Shown: one piece after another, positions 56,688-64,000 of the stretch | Layout: each line of letters starts with the position of its first letter | Numbering within the stretch: position 1 is the stretch's first letter | DNA from: Sphingomonas jaspsi DSM 18422 | Lineage (GTDB): Bacteria; Pseudomonadota; Alphaproteobacteria; Sphingomonadales; Sphingomonadaceae | Assembly: GCF_000585415.1 (NCBI RefSeq) | Contig: NZ_KK073876.1 | Location: 1,795,810 to 1,859,809 of the forward strand | Reading direction: 5' to 3' | DNA: 64,000 nucleotides | The notes under the pieces: generated by a model | The model's input: only the letters and a program-made list of their open reading frames with translations | Database searches by the model: none | What the model was told of the DNA's origin: nothing | Made by a program: the position numbers and the translations under genes

Positions 56688-58166
56688 TTATTTCTTGCCG
56701 AACTTGTCGAAGCCCGGCGGGAGGTTGAACCCGGCGCCGCCAAGGCCCGGGAGACCGGGCATTCCACCCGGAGATTGTCCGCCGCCAGCGCCAAGGCCGC
56801 CCAGCATCTTTTCCATGCCGCCTGCGCCGCCCATCATCGCGGCGAGCTTGCCGAAACCGCCCATTTTCTTGAGCCGCTTCATGGCGGTTTCCATGTCCTT
56901 GTGCATCTTCAGCAGCTTGTTGACGTCTTGGACGGTCGTCCCGCTGCCCTTCGCCACGCGGATCTTGCGCTTGGCGTTGATGATGTCGGGTTTGGCGCGT
57001 TCCTTGGCGGTCATCGACGACATGATCGCCTCAAGCCGCAGCAGCGCCTTGTCGTCGACCGCGCCGGGCTTGGGCATGCCCTTCATTCCCGGCAGCATGT
57101 TGGCAAGCGCGCCGAGGCCGCCCATCCGCTTCATCTGCTGGATCTGCATGGCCAGGTCGTCGAGGTCGAACTTGCCCTTGGCCATTTTGGCCGCGAGCTT
57201 CTCCGCTTCCTCGATCTTGACCGTTTCGGCGGCGCGCTCGACGAGGCTGACCACGTCGCCCATGCCGAGGATACGTCCCGCGACCCGGCTCGGGTGGAAG
57301 GCTTCGAGCGCATCCATGCCTTCACCGACGCCGGCGAACTTGATCGGCTTGCCGGTGACCGCGCGCATCGACAGCGCCGCACCGCCGCGTGCATCGCCGT
57401 CCATGCGGGTCAGGATGACACCGCTAAGGTCGACCTCGCCGGCAAAGCCCTTTGCGACGTTGACCGCGTCCTGTCCGGTCAGGCTGTCGACGACCAGCAG
57501 CGTTTCGACCGGGCGCGACGCGGCGGCAACCGCCTTCATCTCGCTCATCAGCGCGTCATCGACGTGGAGGCGGCCCGCCGTGTCGAGCAGCAGCACGTCA
57601 TAGCCCTGAAGCTTCGCCGCCTGCAGCGCGCGTTCCGCGATCTGGACCGGGGGCTGGCCGGCGATGATCGGCAGCGTGTCGACCTCGACCTGGCGGCCGA
57701 GCACCGCAAGCTGCTCCTGCGCCGCCGGGCGGGCGACGTCGAGCGAGGCCATCAGGACCTTCTTGCGCTCTTTTTCCTTGAGCCGCTTGGCCAGCTTGGC
57801 GGTGCTGGTGGTCTTGCCCGAGCCCTGCAGGCCGACCATCATCACGACGGCCGGCGGATTGACGTCGAGCATGAGCTCGGCGCCCTGCCCGTCCGTACCT
57901 TCACCGCCCAGCATTTCGACCAGCGCGTCGTTGACGATCTTGACGACCATCTGGCCAGGCGTGACCGACTTGATCACTTCCTGGCCGACCGCCCGCTCGG
58001 TCACCTTGTCGACGAACTCGCGGGCGACCGGCAGCGCGACGTCGGCTTCGAGCAGCGCCACGCGCACCTCGCGCATCGCCGAACGGACGTCGTCCTCCGA
58101 CAACGCGCCGCGGCCGCGGAGCTTGTCGAATACGCCCGAAAGACGATCGCTAAGGCTGTCGAACAT
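56688..58166 (-). CDS. ffh: signal recognition particle protein Ffh
   Basis: Ffh binds 4.5S RNA and signal sequences of membrane proteins. The 492-residue protein has the N domain (1-90) and the G domain with GLQGSGKTTS, DVARPAAQEQL, DTAGRLH and TRMDGDARGG. A Met-rich M domain follows (from about 330, MGGLGALANMLPGMKGM), and the C-terminus is Gly/Pro/Met-rich. ATG 58166 gives the family start MFDSLSDRL. It heads ffh-rpsP-rimM. Its receptor gene ftsY lies 3.5 kb away on the other strand. No 4.5S RNA gene was seen in the window. Confidence 0.98.
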   Translation of the reverse strand: MFDSLSDRLSGVFDKLRGRGALSEDDVRSAMREVRVALLEADVALPVAREFVDKVTERAVGQEVIKSVTPGQMVVKIVNDALVEMLGGEGTDGQGAELMLDVNPPAVVMMVGLQGSGKTTSTAKLAKRLKEKERKKVLMASLDVARPAAQEQLAVLGRQVEVDTLPIIAGQPPVQIAERALQAAKLQGYDVLLLDTAGRLHVDDALMSEMKAVAAASRPVETLLVVDSLTGQDAVNVAKGFAGEVDLSGVILTRMDGDARGGAALSMRAVTGKPIKFAGVGEGMDALEAFHPSRVAGRILGMGDVVSLVERAAETVKIEEAEKLAAKMAKGKFDLDDLAMQIQQMKRMGGLGALANMLPGMKGMPKPGAVDDKALLRLEAIMSSMTAKERAKPDIINAKRKIRVAKGSGTTVQDVNKLLKMHKDMETAMKRLKKMGGFGKLAAMMGGAGGMEKMLGGLGAGGGQSPGGMPGLPGLGGAGFNLPPGFDKFGKK

Positions 58167-58377
58167 CCAAATTCCTTTAAACAACGGGCATGCAAAGACG
58201 GAAACGCCGACGGGCGAAACCTCGCCGGTCAGCGTGGACCTGATCTGGGCGATCTCAGTCCGTCATCGATGTCATGTCCGTAAAGACGTGGCGGCCCTTA
58301 CGCGCAGCGCCGTGGAAGGTCAAGGTCGCGCATCGGAACGCTTGGTCGCCTTCGTGCGTCGTTACGCAGCGATGTCA

Positions 58378-58399
58378 TTGTCATGACAACATTATTAAT
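58378..58399 (+). promoter_or_regulatory. palindrome with -10-like element before the phosphatidyltransferase gene
   Basis: TTGTCATGACAA (58378-58389) is a perfect 12-base palindrome. It is followed at once by ATTATTAAT, an AT-rich stretch that could be a -10 box in this GC-rich DNA. It could be an operator. A palindrome of this length can also occur by chance. Confidence 0.3.
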
Positions 58400-58415
58400 C
58401 CATAGGCCGCCGCCC

Positions 58416-59114
58416 ATGCTGCAACGTACATCCAACGACGCCCGGTCGGTAAAGCCGCTCAACCGCATCCAGGAAAATCTGGTCGCGCGTAACGAGCGTC
58501 GCCTGCTGAACTATCTCTGCGAACGGCTGCCCGCATGGGTCATGCCGGATCATCTGACGGGCCTGGCCGTATTCGCCGCTTTCGTGATCGGCCTTGGCTA
58601 CATCCTTAGCTGGTATGATCCCAACTGGCTGTGGATGTCGGTCGGCTTCTATTTCGTCCACTGGTTCGGCGACAGCCTCGACGGCAGCATTGCCCGTTAT
58701 CGCAAGATCGAGCGGCCTCGCTTCGGCTACTTCATCGACCACAGCATGGACGCGCTTGGCACCATGATGATGCTCGTCGGGATGGGCATCGGACCATATG
58801 TCCGGCTCGACGTCGCCCTGTTTGCGTTGACCGGCTATTTCCTCCTGTCGATGCACACCTTCCTCGCAGCCCGCGTTCTGGGCGAAATGAAGCTGTCGTA
58901 CATCGCAGCCGGTCCGACCGAACTTCGCATGCTCCTGATCGCCATGACCATCGCCATGTGGGCGACGGGTTGGCGGGAAATCGCACCGACCGACGTCACC
59001 CCGTTCGACTGGCTGGTCGGCGGCGTAGCGACGATCCTGACCCTGTTGTTCGTCGGTCAGACGGCGACGACCGCCCGCCGTATCCTGCGCGAAGGCGAAG
59101 CCCCCCGCGCCTGA
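58416..59114 (+). CDS. CDP-alcohol phosphatidyltransferase family membrane protein
   Basis: The roughly 232-residue protein has several membrane helices and the family signature. GDSLDGSIARYRKI through GYFIDHSMD fits D-x2-DG-x2-AR-x(8-9)-G-x3-D-x3-D, so the metal and CDP site is complete. It should transfer a phosphatidyl group from CDP-diacylglycerol to an alcohol, or act on a related head group in the inner membrane. The acceptor cannot be told from sequence. Two starts are possible: ATG 58416, preferred because a promoter-like stretch ends just before it, or ATG 58383. It is divergent from ffh with about 250 bases between. No partner gene is apparent. Confidence 0.85.
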   Translation: MLQRTSNDARSVKPLNRIQENLVARNERRLLNYLCERLPAWVMPDHLTGLAVFAAFVIGLGYILSWYDPNWLWMSVGFYFVHWFGDSLDGSIARYRKIERPRFGYFIDHSMDALGTMMMLVGMGIGPYVRLDVALFALTGYFLLSMHTFLAARVLGEMKLSYIAAGPTELRMLLIAMTIAMWATGWREIAPTDVTPFDWLVGGVATILTLLFVGQTATTARRILREGEAPRA

Positions 59115-59139
59115 GCGGCGCTTTCACCGGTAGCTGAAT

Positions 59140-59559
59140 TCAGGCTTTGGGCTTGCCCGGACCGCGTGGGCTTTTTGGACCGTTGCCGCTCGGCCGCGGG
59201 CCGCGTCCTTCCCCCGGGCCACGCCGACCAGGCGAACGGCGAATGTCGCGACGATCGGTGGGGCCACGACGTTCGCGTTCCGGCACGCGGTCCAGCGGAC
59301 GCGACTGCTGCATCGTGGCCTTGGGGCCGACGGCATAACCTTCCTTCAACAACTGGGTGAAGGCCGAGCGCACACTCTGCGCAATCGAGTCCTGCACCGC
59401 CTTGGGCAGGTCGGCGAAGGCGGTGTTCGGGTGTAGCGATTGCAGGTCGCGCAGCATGACGTTGGGCACGCCCCCCGAACCCTTCTTCACCGCTTCGATC
59501 GCGTCGGCGACCGCGGCGAAGATGATGGATTGCATGACGTCGGTGGCGGCTCGCTGCAC
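59140..59559 (-). CDS. unknown protein with helical core and Arg/Gly/Pro-rich tail
   Basis: I do not recognise this 139-residue protein. Its first 90 residues look helical and globular (MQSIIFAAVADAIEAVKKGSG, then LPKAVQDSIAQSVRSAFTQLL). The rest is a low-complexity basic tail (RRDIRRSPGRRGPGEGRG) that may bind RNA or DNA. I choose GTG 59559 because GGAG is eight bases ahead in the minus-strand sequence. An upstream open stretch would run into dapF and is unlikely. The gene is divergent from dapF (70 bases between) and convergent with the phosphatidyltransferase (25 bases). Confidence 0.7.
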   Translation of the reverse strand: MQRAATDVMQSIIFAAVADAIEAVKKGSGGVPNVMLRDLQSLHPNTAFADLPKAVQDSIAQSVRSAFTQLLKEGYAVGPKATMQQSRPLDRVPERERRGPTDRRDIRRSPGRRGPGEGRGPRPSGNGPKSPRGPGKPKA

Positions 59560-59629
59560 TTGGAAACTCCATTGATCGGTGCCGAGAAAGTAGACTCGGC
59601 GCGTGACGCCTCCTAAGTCGGCGCGCGTG

Positions 59630-60430
59630 ATGCGGCAATTCCACAAGATGCACGGGCTTGGAAACGACTTCGTCGTGCTGGACGGTCGCGTCGATCCGAT
59701 CGTCATGACCGACGCACTCGCCAAAGCATTGAGCGACCGGCACACCGGCATCGGCTGCGATCAGTTGATCCTGTTGTCGAAAAGCGATGTCGCCGACCTT
59801 CGAATGGACATCTGGAACGCGGACGGGTCGGGCGCAGAGGCGTGCGGCAATGCCTTTCGCTGCGTCGTCAAGCTCGCCGGCGCTCACACCATCGAAACCG
59901 AAGGCGGTATCGTCGAAGGATCTCTCGGCGAAGACACGGTCGAAGTTACCCTGCCCGCGCCGAGCTTCGGTTGGGACCAAATTCCGCTCGCCTATCCGCT
60001 CGACACCGCCGAGCTGCCGATGGCGTGGGACGAGCTGAAGCATCCGATGGCGATCAATGTCGGCAACCCGCATATCGTATTCTTCGCCGACAAGGTCGAC
60101 GAACGGCGCCTGCGCGAACTTGGCCCCGGCATCGAAACCGACCCGGTCTTCCCCGATCGCATCAACGTCAACGTCGCCCGTGTCGAAGACCACGGATCGC
60201 TGACCCTCCGCACCTGGGAGCGCGGCGCGGGGCTGACATTGGCGTGTGGAACCGGCGCCTGCGCCACCGCCGTCGCGGCAATCCGGCAGAAGAAGGCAGC
60301 GTCGCCGGTCACCGTCCACATGAAGGGCGGCGACCTCATCATCGACTGGGCGGAAGGCCAACCGATCCGCATGCGCGGCCCCGCGACCCACGTCTTTACG
60401 GGCACCATCGACCTTGAGGCTTTCGCCTGA
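59630..60430 (+). CDS. dapF: diaminopimelate epimerase
   Basis: DapF converts LL- to meso-diaminopimelate for peptidoglycan and lysine. The 266-residue protein has both catalytic cysteines, C72 in EACGNAFRC and C206 in LACGTGACATAV, together with KMHGLGNDFVV and WERGAGLT. ATG 59630 gives the family start MRQFHKMHGLGNDF; a GTG at 59603 is also in frame. It begins a coupled plus-strand run: its TGA overlaps the mtaB ATG by one base (TGATG). Asd (52247) acts earlier in the same pathway. Confidence 0.97.
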   Translation: MRQFHKMHGLGNDFVVLDGRVDPIVMTDALAKALSDRHTGIGCDQLILLSKSDVADLRMDIWNADGSGAEACGNAFRCVVKLAGAHTIETEGGIVEGSLGEDTVEVTLPAPSFGWDQIPLAYPLDTAELPMAWDELKHPMAINVGNPHIVFFADKVDERRLRELGPGIETDPVFPDRINVNVARVEDHGSLTLRTWERGAGLTLACGTGACATAVAAIRQKKAASPVTVHMKGGDLIIDWAEGQPIRMRGPATHVFTGTIDLEAFA

Positions 60431-61626
60431 TGGGCGCGGAGACGATCACGCTCGGCTGTCGCCTCAATTTCGCCGAGAGCGAGGCGATGCGCGGGCTGGC
60501 AGGCGACGATGCGTTGATCGTCAACAGTTGCGCCGTGACCAACGAGGCGGTGCGCCAGACCCGACAGGCGATCCGCCGCGCCCATCGCGAGCGACCCGAA
60601 CGCAAGATCATCGTCACTGGTTGCGCCGCGCAGCTCGACCCCACCAGCTTCGCGGCCATGCCCGAAGTGGCCAAGGTCATCGGCAATGCCGACAAATACC
60701 GCGCCGACGCTTTTGCGAGCGAAAACAGGGTCGTGCGCAGTGACGTCATGACGGCATCTCCACCGCCCGTCGCCGCCGGCTTCCTCGCCAGGGTTCGCAG
60801 TTTCGTTGCGGTACAGACGGGGTGCGACCATCGCTGCACCTTCTGTTCGATCTGGCAGGCGCGCGGGGCGAGCCGGTCGCTGCCTTATGAAGCGGTGCGC
60901 GAAGCGGTCGTGCGCGAACTGGACGCCGGCGCGAAGGAAATCGTCCTCACCGGCGTCGACATCACCAGTTTCGAAGGCGGTTTGGGTCCGCTGTGCCAGC
61001 GCCTGCTAGCCGACCTGTCGAGTCTCAAGCGTCTGCGCCTTTCCTCGCTCGACAGTATCGAGATCGACGACGCGCTGATGGAGCTGGTCGCGGGCGAACC
61101 GCGCCTGCTGCCCCACTTCCACCTCTCGCTGCAGGCCGGAGACGACCTCATCCTCAAGCGCATGAAACGCCGCCACAGCCGCGCCGACGCGGTCGCCACC
61201 GTCGCGGCGCTCAAGAAGGCACGGCCCGATGTCACCATCGGCGCCGACCTCATCGCCGGTTTTCCGACCGAAAGCGAAGCGGCGGCGCAGAATAGCCGCG
61301 ACCTCATCCGCGACTGCGACATTGTCGCCGCGCACATCTTTCCCTTCTCGCCGCGCCCCGACACGCCCGCCGCGCGCATGCCGCAGCTGGAGCGCGAGAC
61401 GGTCAAGGCCCGCGCCGCGCGCCTTCGCGAAATAGCCGCAGACCATCGCAACCGCTGGTTCGATAGCCTGGTCGGCACCCGCCAGAAGCTGCTGATCGAG
61501 AACAGCGAGAAGGGCCACGCCGATAATTTCGCCCCCGCCCTTGTCTCCGGATCGAAGCGGGGCGACATGGGTTCGGCATCCATCACCGGTCGCGACGGCG
61601 ACCTCCTCATCGGGATTTTTGAATGA
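60430..61626 (+). CDS. mtaB: tRNA t6A37 methylthiotransferase
   Basis: MtaB adds a methylthio group to t6A37 of tRNA-Lys and similar tRNAs. The 398-residue radical-SAM enzyme has an N-terminal UPF0004 domain with iron-sulfur cysteines C10, C34 and C64. The radical-SAM triad lies in GCDHRCTFCSIW (CxxxCxxC), followed by LTGVDITSF and HLSLQAGDDLILKRMKR. A C-terminal TRAM-like segment ends the protein. The e-MtaB subgroup is inferred from the family pattern, and MiaB is less likely. Neighbours overlap on both sides (TGATG with dapF, ATGA with ftsY). It acts downstream of the t6A machinery that TsaE serves. Confidence 0.93.
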   Translation: MGAETITLGCRLNFAESEAMRGLAGDDALIVNSCAVTNEAVRQTRQAIRRAHRERPERKIIVTGCAAQLDPTSFAAMPEVAKVIGNADKYRADAFASENRVVRSDVMTASPPPVAAGFLARVRSFVAVQTGCDHRCTFCSIWQARGASRSLPYEAVREAVVRELDAGAKEIVLTGVDITSFEGGLGPLCQRLLADLSSLKRLRLSSLDSIEIDDALMELVAGEPRLLPHFHLSLQAGDDLILKRMKRRHSRADAVATVAALKKARPDVTIGADLIAGFPTESEAAAQNSRDLIRDCDIVAAHIFPFSPRPDTPAARMPQLERETVKARAARLREIAADHRNRWFDSLVGTRQKLLIENSEKGHADNFAPALVSGSKRGDMGSASITGRDGDLLIGIFE

Positions 61627-62537
61627 GTTGGCTTGAGCGCCTGACCGGCGGCTTCAAAAAGACGGCGGACCGGCTGGGCGAGAATATCAGCGGCCTCACC
61701 ACCAAGGCCGCGCTCGACACGTCGACGCTCGACGATATCGAAGAAGCGCTGATCGCGTCCGATCTTGGCCCGGAAGCGTCGAAGCGCATCCGCGACGCCA
61801 TCGCCGCTCGCCGCTACGAACAGCTCGACGAGCGCGGTTTGCGGACGATCCTTGCGGAGGAAATCGAGAAGATCCTCGCCCCGGTCGCCAAACCGCTCGA
61901 CGTGTGGGGCTTTCCGCGCCCGCACGTCATCCTGGTGATCGGCGTCAACGGCAGCGGCAAGACCACCACCATCGGCAAGCTCGGCCATTTGCTCAAGGAA
62001 CAGGACTATGGCGTGCTGCTCGCCGCCGGCGACACCTTCCGCGCCGCCGCGATCGAACAGCTCAAGATCTGGGGAGACCGCATCGGCGCGCCGGTGATCA
62101 GCGGCAAGGAAGGCGGCGATGCTGCCGGCATCGTGTTCGACGGGGTCAAGCAGGCCACTGCCACGGGCATCGACGCGCTGATCGTCGACACCGCGGGGCG
62201 CCTGCAGAACAAGGCGCATTTGATGGACGAGCTCAGCAAAGTCCGCCGCGTGCTCGGCCGCCTCAACCCCGAAGCGCCGCACGACGTCATCCTCGTCCTC
62301 GACGCGACCACGGGGCAAAATGCGCTCAACCAGATCGAGGTGTTCGCACGCGACGCTGGCGTCACCGGTCTCGTCATGACCAAGCTCGACGGCACCGCGC
62401 GCGGCGGGGTGCTGGTCGCGGCAGCGGAAAAGTTCGGCCTGCCGATCCATGCCATCGGCGTTGGCGAAGGCGTCAACGACCTGCGTCCCTTCGATCCCCG
62501 CGCGGTCGCCCGCGCCATTGCAGGACTTTCCGAATGA
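61623..62537 (+). CDS. ftsY: signal recognition particle receptor FtsY
   Basis: FtsY docks the Ffh complex at the membrane. The 304-residue protein has the N domain ([18 protein letters not shown], to about 80) and the GTPase with [33 protein letters not shown] and [23 protein letters not shown] closes it. The long acidic A domain of E. coli FtsY is absent, as in most alphaproteobacteria. It overlaps mtaB and yciB by four bases each (ATGA), so all are translated as a chain. Ffh lies 3.5 kb upstream on the other strand. Confidence 0.98.
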   Translation: MSWLERLTGGFKKTADRLGENISGLTTKAALDTSTLDDIEEALIASDLGPEASKRIRDAIAARRYEQLDERGLRTILAEEIEKILAPVAKPLDVWGFPRPHVILVIGVNGSGKTTTIGKLGHLLKEQDYGVLLAAGDTFRAAAIEQLKIWGDRIGAPVISGKEGGDAAGIVFDGVKQATATGIDALIVDTAGRLQNKAHLMDELSKVRRVLGRLNPEAPHDVILVLDATTGQNALNQIEVFARDAGVTGLVMTKLDGTARGGVLVAAAEKFGLPIHAIGVGEGVNDLRPFDPRAVARAIAGLSE

Positions 62538-63154
62538 CCGCGGCCCCGAACAGCGAACCCACCGGCCTGTCGCGCCTCGCCATCGATCTCGGCCCGTTGC
62601 TGGTATTTTTTGCGGTCAATTTTCTCGGCAGCGGTTTCGGCCCGGCCAAGATCTTCATCGCAACCGGCGCTTTCATGGCCGCGATGATCGTGGCGCTGGT
62701 CTATTCGGCGATCCGTTTCCGCTACGTGTCGCCGCTGCTTTTGTTTTCGGGCGTGATGGTCGTCATCCTCGGCGGCCTGACGATCTACCTGCACGACGAA
62801 ACCTTCATCAAGATCAAGCCGACCATCTACTATGCGCTGGTCTCGGGCCTTCTCGCCTTCGGGCTTGCCACCGGCCGCAACCTGCTGAAGGCCGTGCTTG
62901 GCAGCACCTATCCCGGCCTCAGCGAAGCCGGCTGGCGCAAACTGACCGTCAACTGGGCGATTTTCTTCGCCGTGATGGCGATGGTCAACGAAGCGGTCTG
63001 GCGCAATACCAGCACCGACTTCTGGATCGGCTTCAAAATCTGGGGCGCCATTCCCGCCACGCTGTTGTTCGCAGCCGCCAACGTGCCGATGCTGCTCCGC
63101 CACGGCCTCAACGTCGACGACCCCCAACCCACCGAGCCGGGACCCATCGAATGA
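62534..63154 (+). CDS. yciB: YciB / intracellular septation A family membrane protein
   Basis: The 206-residue inner-membrane protein has about five hydrophobic segments, starting [16 protein letters not shown]. The stretches FKIKPT-like [41 protein letters not shown] and [10 protein letters not shown] are typical of the YciB/IspA family. The family is tied to septation and envelope integrity, but its mechanism is not settled. It starts in the ftsY stop (ATGA) and ends in the start of the ABC gene, so it is in the same coupled unit. Confidence 0.95.
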   Translation: MTAAPNSEPTGLSRLAIDLGPLLVFFAVNFLGSGFGPAKIFIATGAFMAAMIVALVYSAIRFRYVSPLLLFSGVMVVILGGLTIYLHDETFIKIKPTIYYALVSGLLAFGLATGRNLLKAVLGSTYPGLSEAGWRKLTVNWAIFFAVMAMVNEAVWRNTSTDFWIGFKIWGAIPATLLFAAANVPMLLRHGLNVDDPQPTEPGPIE

Positions 63155-64000
63155 GCGATCCGATCATCCGCATTTCCAAGCTGCGCAAGGCCTATGCGGG
63201 TGGGACGGAGGCGCTGAAGGGCGTCGACCTCGACATTCGCAAGGGCGAGATCCTGGCCCTCCTTGGCCCCAACGGCGCGGGCAAGACGACGCTAATCTCA
63301 ATCGTTTGCGGCATCGTCACGCCGACGTCGGGCGAGGTGCTGGTCGGCGGCCATGACAACCAGACGCACTTCAAGCAGGCACGCTCGCTGATCGGCCTTG
63401 TGCCGCAAGAATTGACCACTGACGCGTTCGAGAGCGTCTGGTCGACCGTCCGCTTCAGCCGCGGCCTGTTCGGCAAGCCCAGGGACGACAAGAAGGTCGA
63501 GGACATCCTTCGCCGCCTGACGCTGTGGGACAAGCGCAATGCGAAGATGATGGAACTGTCGGGCGGCATGAAGCGCCGCGTGATGATCGCCAAGGCCTTG
63601 AGCCATGAGCCCGACATCCTGTTCCTCGACGAGCCGACAGCAGGCGTCGACGTCGAATTGCGCCGCGACATGTGGGATTTGGTGCGCCAGCTGCGCGCCG
63701 ACGGGACGACCATCATCCTGACCACCCATTATATCGAAGAGGCCGAAGAAATGGCCGACCGGGTCGGGGTCATCAACCGCGGCGAACTAGTCGCGCTGGG
63801 CGACAAGGCCGAGCTGATGGCGCAGATGGGCCAGAAAACGCTCAAGATCGCGCTCGAACCGCCGCTGGAGGCATTGCCGGCAGGCCTTGAGCAATGGGCG
63901 CCGGCGCTGGAAGATGACGGCCATACGCTCTGCTACCGCTTCGACAGCCACGCCGAAAATACCGGCATCGCTGGACTGATGCGCACACTCGACAGCCTCG
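63151..64000 (+). CDS. ABC transporter ATP-binding protein (3' end missing)
   Basis: The frame is open from ATG 63151, in the yciB stop overlap, to the end of the window, with no stop in 283 codons. It has Walker [10 protein letters not shown] at 39-47, the signature LSGGMKRRV, Walker [13 protein letters not shown], and the H-loop [16 protein letters not shown]. An extra C-terminal region of about 60 residues follows the core. The form resembles ABC-2 type exporters of the YadG kind, whose permease gene would follow outside the window. The cargo is unknown. Confidence 0.93.
   Translation, partial: MSDPIIRISKLRKAYAGGTEALKGVDLDIRKGEILALLGPNGAGKTTLISIVCGIVTPTSGEVLVGGHDNQTHFKQARSLIGLVPQELTTDAFESVWSTVRFSRGLFGKPRDDKKVEDILRRLTLWDKRNAKMMELSGGMKRRVMIAKALSHEPDILFLDEPTAGVDVELRRDMWDLVRQLRADGTTIILTTHYIEEAEEMADRVGVINRGELVALGDKAELMAQMGQKTLKIALEPPLEALPAGLEQWAPALEDDGHTLCYRFDSHAENTGIAGLMRTLDSL

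Overview
The window is chromosomal DNA from a GC-rich alphaproteobacterium, most likely a member of the Sphingomonadales. The grounds are a complete divL (cell-cycle pseudokinase with Tyr in place of the phospho-acceptor His), AddA/AddB recombination genes of the alphaproteobacterial type, a large TonB-dependent receptor, a PutA without a DNA-binding domain, many 1-4 base gene overlaps, and frequent GTG/TTG starts. Assignment below order level is not supported by the sequence alone. There is no phage, insertion sequence, CRISPR array or integrase. This is a compact core-genome region, cut inside a gene at both ends.

Layout. 1-4242: yqeY (5' end missing), dnaG and rpoD, followed by an unusually structured intergenic stretch. 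4398-11882: envelope and regulatory genes (TonB-like protein, PspC protein, an unrecognised protein, a MoxR ATPase and its probable VWA partner, MetC, a soluble chemoreceptor, a DUF3597 protein) with REP-like palindromes. 11910-14618 (minus): DOMON-like protein, NamZ-type muramidase and an Asp/Asn hydroxylase. 14702-23725: tyrS, recG, sdhE-mfd, an EAL phosphodiesterase, nadK and tRNA-Asn. 23787-31040 (minus): SDR, putA, secA and trxA.

31102-42208 (minus) is a long, tightly coupled train, divL-tsaE-amgK-murU-addB and addA. Only a 51-codon membrane-protein ORF, on the opposite strand between addB and addA, interrupts it. 42349-47791: TonB-dependent receptor, ahcY and yqgE. 47886-51793: peroxiredoxin, a Lys/Thr-rich membrane protein, an M2 (ACE-like) lipoprotein peptidase and an alpha/beta hydrolase. 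51790-58166 (minus): a GFA protein, asd, and the ffh-rpsP-rimM / trmD-rplS translation genes, split by a plus-strand thioredoxin-reductase-like gene. 58416-64000: a CDP-alcohol phosphatidyltransferase, then dapF-mtaB-ftsY-yciB and an ABC ATPase cut by the window end.

How the genes fit together. NamZ, AmgK and MurU make a plausible anomeric MurNAc salvage route (glycan to MurNAc to MurNAc-1-P to UDP-MurNAc), and Asd and DapF feed diaminopimelate to the same cell wall. Ffh, FtsY, SecA and YciB cover membrane targeting, export and envelope function. DnaG, RpoD, Mfd, RecG and AddAB cover replication, transcription and repair. DivL suggests CtrA-type cell-cycle control, and a near-consensus CtrA site lies upstream of the chemoreceptor gene. 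I found no clearly new multi-gene system. The best leads are the small membrane protein inside the addB/addA cluster, the hairpin cluster after rpoD, the repeat-rich tail on ribosomal protein S16, and the dispersed palindromic element.
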